From: a virus
DNA length: 53,309 nucleotides
IMG/VR virus record: IMGVR_UViG_3300042294_003214
Coordinates: 1-53,309 of that record
Strand: one strand, 5' to 3'
Below, one piece after another: positions 48,916 through 53,309 of this stretch. The translations under genes were made by a program, and so were the position numbers. Numbering within the stretch: the stretch's first letter is position 1; every line of letters begins with the position of its first letter. A model generated the notes under the pieces. That model was given only the letters and a program-made list of their open reading frames with translations, made no database searches and had not been told where the DNA came from.

Positions 48916-49328
48916 TAGTTTGTTATTAATAAAAAGGTTAATGTTAAAATGGCAATGCCGGCCAAACCAGATGTAAATTTATTTTTGATTTTTTCTTTTT
49001 TTAAATTTAACTCCACTTTCTTTGTGTGGTCCTCTAAGATTGAATATTTTTGGTCTTGAGCGCCAATGATTGTTTGATAGTTATTTTCTTTAACCCTTAA
49101 TAAACTTATAACACTATCTTTCATAACAACTTTGTTTTCTGTTTCTAACAATTGTTGTTCTGTTAATTTTAACTGAGCTTTAGCAGAATCACCGCTAATT
49201 AAATCTTTAGTGATTTGCTTAACAACTGGTATAGGAAAACATTTAGTTGGTTGATTATTTGTACCTGTTTGAGAAAAAGCCGTCAAGCTCAGGCTCAGAA
49301 TACTTATCAACACGATTAATTTCTTCAT
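48915..49328 (-). CDS. Exported coiled-coil protein, possible spanin partner
   Basis: 137 residues. Signal peptide KKLIVLISILSLSLTAFSQT, a coiled coil (about 45-110: AQLKLTEQQLLETENKVVMK, QKYSILEDHTKKVELNLKKE) and a C-terminal membrane helix (GLAGIAILTLTFLLITN). Its start lies 74 nt inside the preceding gene in another frame. Overlapping genes with one TM plus coiled coil each are the pattern of Rz/Rz1 spanins, but there is no lipobox Cys at the expected place, so the spanin role is a guess. Confidence 0.62.
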   Translation of the reverse strand: MKKLIVLISILSLSLTAFSQTGTNNQPTKCFPIPVVKQITKDLISGDSAKAQLKLTEQQLLETENKVVMKDSVISLLRVKENNYQTIIGAQDQKYSILEDHTKKVELNLKKEKIKNKFTSGLAGIAILTLTFLLITN

Positions 49329-49611
49329 GATATTTTTTTCCTGTTTTTGTTTTATTTGTTTTTATCTTTGAAATGTTATCATCAATCTTTTCAACTTCTT
49401 CGTCAATAAGTTCAATTTTATCTTCTAAGATATCTTGTTCTTTGTTAAGTTCATTAACAACGTTTGTTAATGAATCAAGTTTAGCTTTATCAATAGCGCT
49501 CATTGTACTTGTGTTTGACATAGTCATAGCCCAATACAATATAAACAATATTATCAGTGCCGATAAGATTGTATCATAATTTTTAATTACAAAATTTTTA
49601 ATTGTTTCCAT
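49255..49611 (-). CDS. Membrane-anchored coiled-coil protein, possible i-spanin
   Basis: 118 residues. One membrane helix near 13-32 (TILSALIILFILYWAMTMSN) and a long coiled coil (KLDSLTNVVNELNKEQDILE, DKIELIDEEVEKIDDNISKI). This is the Rz-type layout, short cytoplasmic part, TM and periplasmic coiled coil. Its last 74 nt overlap the start of the exported coiled-coil gene. It lies next to the amidase, which fits a lysis cassette. Confidence 0.62.
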   Translation of the reverse strand: METIKNFVIKNYDTILSALIILFILYWAMTMSNTSTMSAIDKAKLDSLTNVVNELNKEQDILEDKIELIDEEVEKIDDNISKIKTNKTKTGKKYHEEINRVDKYSEPELDGFFSNRYK

Positions 49612-50183
49612 TATTTTGGTGATTCTTTAGTTTTCTTTCTATTTGCCAAAACTTTACCCCATTTAGATTTAAATTTTTGGTAAAATTGTTGAAGTTTATT
49701 TATCATATCTAAGAAATCTTCATCAACCTTCATCATTTCACCGTTAATATAGATTCCACTGTTTTCACCAATTGTGAATGTGAACTCAATATCTTGGTCA
49801 ATGATTTTACCCGACCAATCAACATTATTTGTATAAACATTTAATGTATTAAAGTCGGCCAAGTCAGAAACTTCCTCTACGAATTCATCCATGGTTTCTT
49901 GGAATGCAACTTTTTCGTCAGTTGTAATATCCAAATCATTTCTGCCTTTACCATGTAAGGCCAAAATACCACCTGATATTCTATATTTTTGTGATTTATC
50001 CTTAGGTGTTTGAGTTTCACCTTCTTCCTTGTCATCTACCGCGGTCTCGTATTCAGTATCTTGTTCTATTCTACTTTCAATACTTGCCGCCATGTTATCT
50101 TGAGTATCTTGCTCAAATAACATTTTTGATTTTTTAATCAACGATTTTATTTCGTCGTACCTGTCGTTATGTAAATTACCCAT
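49611..50183 (-). CDS. Tagged acidic protein
   Basis: 190 residues. The start MGNLHNDRYDEIKSLIKKSK leads to MLFEQDTQ, an LFE/Q site in the same setting as LSE/Q and IQE/Q. Residues 45-65 are very acidic (DTEYETAVDDKEEGETQTPK). A folded domain follows: YRISGGILALHGKGRNDLDI, FNTLNVYTNNVDWSG and IEFTFTIGENSGIYINGEMM. Basic, helical end. A processed virion protein is plausible. Coupled to both neighbours by overlaps of 1 and 8 nt. Confidence 0.7.
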   Translation of the reverse strand: MGNLHNDRYDEIKSLIKKSKMLFEQDTQDNMAASIESRIEQDTEYETAVDDKEEGETQTPKDKSQKYRISGGILALHGKGRNDLDITTDEKVAFQETMDEFVEEVSDLADFNTLNVYTNNVDWSGKIIDQDIEFTFTIGENSGIYINGEMMKVDEDFLDMINKLQQFYQKFKSKWGKVLANRKKTKESPK

Positions 50184-50772
50184 TTTCTATTAGTTTTGTA
50201 AAGTTTTCAAAGTTAAATGATGGATTTAAATCTGTGTATTTTTCGTTAAAATTGCTTCTTGAAACAATTCCTTCAAAATTCTCAACACCGTCAATCTTAG
50301 TGTTATGACTTACACAATTTTTTTTAATTTGGAATTCATTTATCAGGTAACCACATAACTCAGCAGTTTTTTCAATCTGATTGGTTGTGTATGGTTCCCA
50401 AAAGAAGAAGTCCCTCCATTTTTTCTCGTAAACCTGTTGATTATAAATACTTCCTTTCCAGTTAATATGATAGGTTGTTAGCGGTTTCTTTTCTAACCAC
50501 CCTAAATTCTCTAAACAAACCACAATTGAGTTTTTGTTTATGTTGTCTTCAGTAAAAAAATTGGTATATCCGTTGTTGGGTAACAGTTGTAAAACTGTTC
50601 CATTTTTGGTTATGACGTAGTTTGGGATTTTATCGTACGTAGAATTGTATCTATATTTAAGGGAGGCTAAGTATTCCTCAACCTCCCTTGAAGTATGACA
50701 CAAGATGATTTGTTTTTTCTTTTTTTGTTTGCCAGTAGTTTTGAAGTTTCCGTATTTTTCAATATTAAGCAT
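50176..50772 (-). CDS. N-acetylmuramoyl-L-alanine amidase-like endolysin
   Basis: 198 residues. Layout of an amidase_2-type domain: IILCHTSREVEEYLASLKYR with the first His, NYVITKNGTVLQLLPNNGYT, NSIVVCLENLGWLEKKPLTT with the catalytic Glu, YTTNQIEKTAELCGYLINEF and KKNCVSHNTKIDGVENFEGI with the final His. No signal peptide. It cleaves the amide between MurNAc and the stem peptide and should be the lysis enzyme. Lies between putative spanin genes and a four-helix membrane protein. Confidence 0.82.
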   Translation of the reverse strand: MLNIEKYGNFKTTGKQKKKKQIILCHTSREVEEYLASLKYRYNSTYDKIPNYVITKNGTVLQLLPNNGYTNFFTEDNINKNSIVVCLENLGWLEKKPLTTYHINWKGSIYNQQVYEKKWRDFFFWEPYTTNQIEKTAELCGYLINEFQIKKNCVSHNTKIDGVENFEGIVSRSNFNEKYTDLNPSFNFENFTKLIENG

Positions 50773-51475
50773 CTCTTCTTATGTAACTTAATCTTTTAAT
50801 CTCCGGATCTTCAATCGGTTCTGTTTGGATTTGTTCAACTAAACTTCCAAACTTTTGTTCGTTAACCCTAATTAGTTCCTTCTCAAGTCTTTCTAAATCT
50901 TCTTGAGTTGGTGTATATTTTTCTTTTTCAATTTCAGCTTCTCTTTTACCTGCTTCAATACTCAATTCATCTATACCAACAACAGGTTGTGATAAATTAT
51001 TACCACCTTTCTTTTCTTCTTCTTCAAATTTAACTAACATATGAAGAAAAGACAATGATATAATTGGTAACATACCACCAGCAAATAATGCCAAGAATCT
51101 TTTATGACCAACAGGGTCGCCTGATTCAACACCAAGATAAGAAACAATTGGGTCAACCAAATCAATCCAATCTTTAAATGCTTGTGAATTTACATCAATG
51201 TATTGATAAGCAAAAAAGATATTACCAATAAACTGAATAAGGGTTACAATCCCGAATGGGAAATATACTTTTTTACCCATCTGAGCTGATATTGCAGCAA
51301 GTGCTGACAAGGCAGCAATCTCAATACCTACAGACAAATAAATTGCCCAACTAAATGGATTGGATAAACCATACCAAGAAGTTACGTGGGATATTGACAC
51401 ACCAGCCACCGTTAAAATCGGCACCAAGAACGCAACATAAATTATTTTTTTAAAATTTCTTTGAATCCAATTCAT
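50765..51475 (-). CDS. Four-helix membrane protein, possible holin
   Basis: 236 residues with four membrane segments: about 10-30 (IIYVAFLVPILTVAGVSISH), 43-65 (WAIYLSVGIEIAALSALAAI), 72-92 (YFPFGIVTLIQFIGNIFFAY) and 127-150 (FLALFAGGMLPIISLSFLHM). The remaining 80 residues are a charged cytoplasmic tail (GIDELSIEAGKREAEIEKEK). Position next to the amidase makes a holin or lysis regulator possible; the long tail is atypical for holins. Coupled by an 8-nt overlap. Confidence 0.65.
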   Translation of the reverse strand: MNWIQRNFKKIIYVAFLVPILTVAGVSISHVTSWYGLSNPFSWAIYLSVGIEIAALSALAAISAQMGKKVYFPFGIVTLIQFIGNIFFAYQYIDVNSQAFKDWIDLVDPIVSYLGVESGDPVGHKRFLALFAGGMLPIISLSFLHMLVKFEEEEKKGGNNLSQPVVGIDELSIEAGKREAEIEKEKYTPTQEDLERLEKELIRVNEQKFGSLVEQIQTEPIEDPEIKRLSYIRRDA

Positions 51476-51476
51476 A

Positions 51477-51758
51477 TTACTTTGAAGTTAGTTTTTTAAT
51501 TTCCTCTTCAATTTGAGTTTGTCTTTGAACGTCCAATAATTTTCTATCAGTCGCTTGAATCATTCTTTTTTCTGATTCCAATCCCATAATTTTCAATTCT
51601 TTATCTAATTCTTTTTTAGTGTAAGTCGAATCTTTAATCGCTTCAATTTCTTTTCTTATTTTAGCTAACTCTCTTCCGTCTCCACAACTTTTGAAGAAAC
51701 TAAGTAATGCAATTACCAGTACAATAACTGTAAAGTTTTTTTGTATAAAATTTTTCAT
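51477..51758 (-). CDS. Membrane-anchored coiled-coil protein
   Basis: 93 residues from the ATG at 51758. One membrane helix near 9-25 (FTVIVLVIALLSFFKSCGDG) and a charged coiled coil (GRELAKIRKEIEAIKDSTYT, KKELDKELKIMGLESEKRMI). The same layout as the 118-residue protein. Cys at the helix end might be lipidated. Could be another spanin-like or anchoring protein of the lysis cluster. One nt from the four-helix gene. Confidence 0.65.
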   Translation of the reverse strand: MKNFIQKNFTVIVLVIALLSFFKSCGDGRELAKIRKEIEAIKDSTYTKKELDKELKIMGLESEKRMIQATDRKLLDVQRQTQIEEEIKKLTSK

Positions 51759-51789
51759 AGTTTTTATTTTTAAATTTACCCTAAATATA

Positions 51790-51816
51790 AAGGGTGTACT
51801 TAATAAATACACCCTT
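51790..51816 (-). terminator. Hairpin terminator after the sigma gene
   Basis: AAGGGTGTA and TACACCCTT pair over 9 bp around a 9-nt loop, 10 nt after the sigma factor stop. The T run on the minus strand is short (TTTATATTT), so efficiency is uncertain. Confidence 0.65.
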
Positions 51817-51825
51817 AAATTAGTT

Positions 51826-52623
51826 TTACAAATAATCGAATAAACTACCAGTCTCGTTTCGTAGTTTTCGTAAAGCCTTTTCCTTGATTTGTCTTACCCT
51901 TTCTTTAGTTAAAGAAAAGTCACCGCCAATATCTTCTAATGTTCTAGTATTACCTGATAGACCAAAATAATCTTCAATGATAATACGTTCACGGTTATCC
52001 AAAACATTCAACATTTCCAATAACTTTTCCTTTAATGTTTCTTCACTTGATAAATTAGCATCCGCAAGTTCGGCATTTGGATTATTCAAAACATCCAACA
52101 ATGTATCACCGTCTTCATTAAGTGGGTTGTCGTAGTTAATGGTATATGGTAATGTTGAAAACTTTTCAGGGAGTTCAACACCAACAGCATCCATTTCTTT
52201 TTTGGCTCTATGCAGTTCTTGAACCACATTAACAGGTAGACGAATGGTCCTTGCATTTTCGTTTAGTGACTGCAAGATTGATTGACGAACCCACCAAACA
52301 GCATAAGATATGAATCGCAACCTCTTCGTCCAATCAAAATTTTCAATTGCCTTCATCAAACCATAATTACCTTCAGCAATAAGGTCAGATAAATCTAATC
52401 CTTGATTCTGATATTGTTTACTAACAGTGATGACAAAACGTAGATTACCCTCCAACAACTCTTGATAAATTTGTTTTTTCTCAGTTTCAGTTGTGGTACC
52501 CGATAACATTCTTTCCGCAAGTTCTCTCTCACGTTCAGGTGTCATTACTCGTAGTTTGCGGATGTCTTTAAGATATCCCGTAATTTCTTCTTGGTTAATT
52601 GGTATTGTTGATTTTTCTTTCAT
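51826..52623 (-). CDS. RpoD-like (sigma-70 family) sigma factor
   Basis: 265 residues. Region 1.2 (YLKDIRKLRVMTPERERELA), region 2 (NLRFVITVSKQYQNQGLDLS, DLIAEGNYGLMKAIENFDWT, FISYAVWWVRQSILQSLNEN with the -10-binding helix), a divergent region 3 and region 4 (NVLDNRERIIIEDYFGLSGN, LEDIGGDFSLTKERVRQIKE). Size and sequence resemble the short housekeeping sigma of Bacteroidetes (about 285 residues). It could redirect host polymerase to phage promoters, either the TTTG/TAnnTTTG set or the TATTTATA boxes. Confidence 0.95.
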   Translation of the reverse strand: MKEKSTIPINQEEITGYLKDIRKLRVMTPERERELAERMLSGTTTETEKKQIYQELLEGNLRFVITVSKQYQNQGLDLSDLIAEGNYGLMKAIENFDWTKRLRFISYAVWWVRQSILQSLNENARTIRLPVNVVQELHRAKKEMDAVGVELPEKFSTLPYTINYDNPLNEDGDTLLDVLNNPNAELADANLSSEETLKEKLLEMLNVLDNRERIIIEDYFGLSGNTRTLEDIGGDFSLTKERVRQIKEKALRKLRNETGSLFDYL

Positions 52624-52626
52624 ATA

Positions 52627-53142
52627 TTAATTTTTACTGTAGTTATCTAAGGTTCCTTTTTCAAATGGTGTTAGATTACCAACTCCTTCATTTTTAATTT
52701 TTTCAAGTAATTGATCTAAAGTTGGGGTCTTTATGTGATTCTTAACTTCATTCAAAAGAAGTGCCACGAACTCATCATCTTCATCCTCATCCATATACTG
52801 AATACCATTCTTAGGTGTTAATACCAATTCAATACCATTATTAGTATCATTTTTATCCAAATTAAACAAATGTTTCTTGTTTTCCTCTGTCATAAAAACT
52901 GACACTTTGTCAGTATACTCTGACAAAATGAATGACTCATATAAATCATAAGATGTCATTTCCAAGTACTCATGTATATCACTCATGTCCATTTCAGAAG
53001 CAAAGTGAAAAATTAAAACACCTTTCGTAAATTGAAACTTAAGGTTTGGTGAATCAACCACTGGTGTTAAGGCAATTGCAATTTCTTTACAAATTTCATC
53101 GGATTTAAATTCTCCGAATATTGTTAATAGGTATTTTTTCAT
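52627..53142 (-). CDS. Hypothetical protein
   Basis: 171 residues. MKKYLLTIFGEFKSDEICKE and FQFTKGVLIFHFASEMDMSD: a ferredoxin-like alpha/beta start, then VSVFMTEENKKHLFNLDKND and a helical acidic end (LDQLLEKIKNEGVGNLTPFE). A TATCTTTG -7 element at 53157-53164 lies upstream with a weak -33. It is 3 nt from the sigma factor gene, so the two are probably expressed together. Not recognised. Confidence 0.7.
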   Translation of the reverse strand: MKKYLLTIFGEFKSDEICKEIAIALTPVVDSPNLKFQFTKGVLIFHFASEMDMSDIHEYLEMTSYDLYESFILSEYTDKVSVFMTEENKKHLFNLDKNDTNNGIELVLTPKNGIQYMDEDEDDEFVALLLNEVKNHIKTPTLDQLLEKIKNEGVGNLTPFEKGTLDNYSKN

Positions 53143-53198
53143 TCTAATTGTTTTGACAAAGATACAATAATTTATTTAAACTTTCTTAGAATAACCAA

Positions 53199-53309
53199 TT
53201 ATTTTAAAATAATATCCGATAACCCATCAACTTTAATTCCACAAGCCAAATAAGTTTCATAATTTAAATAAGTAGGATTCTTCTTAGCGAAAGATGTAAC
53301 TTTTACATG
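53199..53309 (-). CDS. Partial CDS running off the right edge
   Basis: The last 36 codons of a minus-strand gene, ending TYLNYETYLACGIKVDGLSD followed by IILK and TAA. Codon use is like the rest. The N-terminus is outside the window. Too short to assign. Confidence 0.6.
   Translation of the reverse strand, partial: HVKVTSFAKKNPTYLNYETYLACGIKVDGLSDIILK

Overview
The window reads as part of a large, AT-rich double-stranded DNA phage that infects a Bacteroidetes (Flavobacteriia-like) host. Most ORFs are small, packed end to end and of unknown function. Phage-typical genes are present: a DUF3310 protein, a GIY-YIG endonuclease, two solitary DNA methyltransferases, NUDIX, thioredoxin and glutaredoxin genes, a muramidase-like protein and an amidase, a sigma factor, and an initiator tRNA. 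The host group is suggested by many TTTG-N19/20-TAnnTTTG promoters, which is the Bacteroidetes consensus, by the general lack of Shine-Dalgarno sequences, and by a giant protein with a type IX secretion (gliding-motility type) C-terminal domain. I see no terminase, portal or major capsid gene here, so phage origin is an inference from the ensemble.

Layout. 1-1110: a small gene and a roughly 800-bp GC-richer noncoding region with DnaA-box-like sites and strong hairpins. 1.1-4.8 kb: an overlapping four-gene glycan cassette (glycosyltransferase, BKACE/DUF849 enzyme, NeuD-type acyltransferase, short DegT aminotransferase). 5-11.7 kb: a block of unrelated small proteins sharing N-terminal tags, including an ART-like protein, a ParB-like protein, a leucine-rich repeat protein and a strange protein built from repeats of an IQNGVK motif, which a G5 tract splits into two frames. 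11.7-19.7 kb: early-looking genes, among them a zinc-finger protein, a lytic transglycosylase, a metallopeptidase and a CxxCxGxG protein. 19.7-21.1 kb: no protein gene, but four near-identical promoters, an initiator tRNA, a roughly 1-kb structured noncoding RNA candidate and a terminator. 21.1-29.3 kb: NUDIX, DUF192, LpxH-like phosphatase, the 1615-residue T9SS protein and a DHH phosphoesterase. 29.3-42.6 kb: tagged putative virion proteins, methyltransferases, homing endonuclease, metalloprotease and redox proteins. 42.6-53.3 kb: DnaJ, small conserved genes, tagged structural-type proteins, a lysis cluster (spanin-like pair, amidase, multi-TM protein) and an RpoD-like sigma factor.

How it fits together. 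Two kinds of upstream signal appear. Genes without tags often have the host-type promoter. Genes whose products begin with a short tag such as MKYIITES or end a short leader with (I/L)xE often have a TATTTATA box just before the start codon. The tags match the (I/L)-x-E cleavage rule known for T4-type prohead proteases. My main proposal is that they are removable capsid-targeting leaders on a large set of packaged, perhaps injected, proteins expressed late. The second main proposal is the tRNA/large ncRNA transcription unit, whose size, phage context and tRNA linkage recall the GOLLD and ROOL classes. Both are inferences that can be tested.
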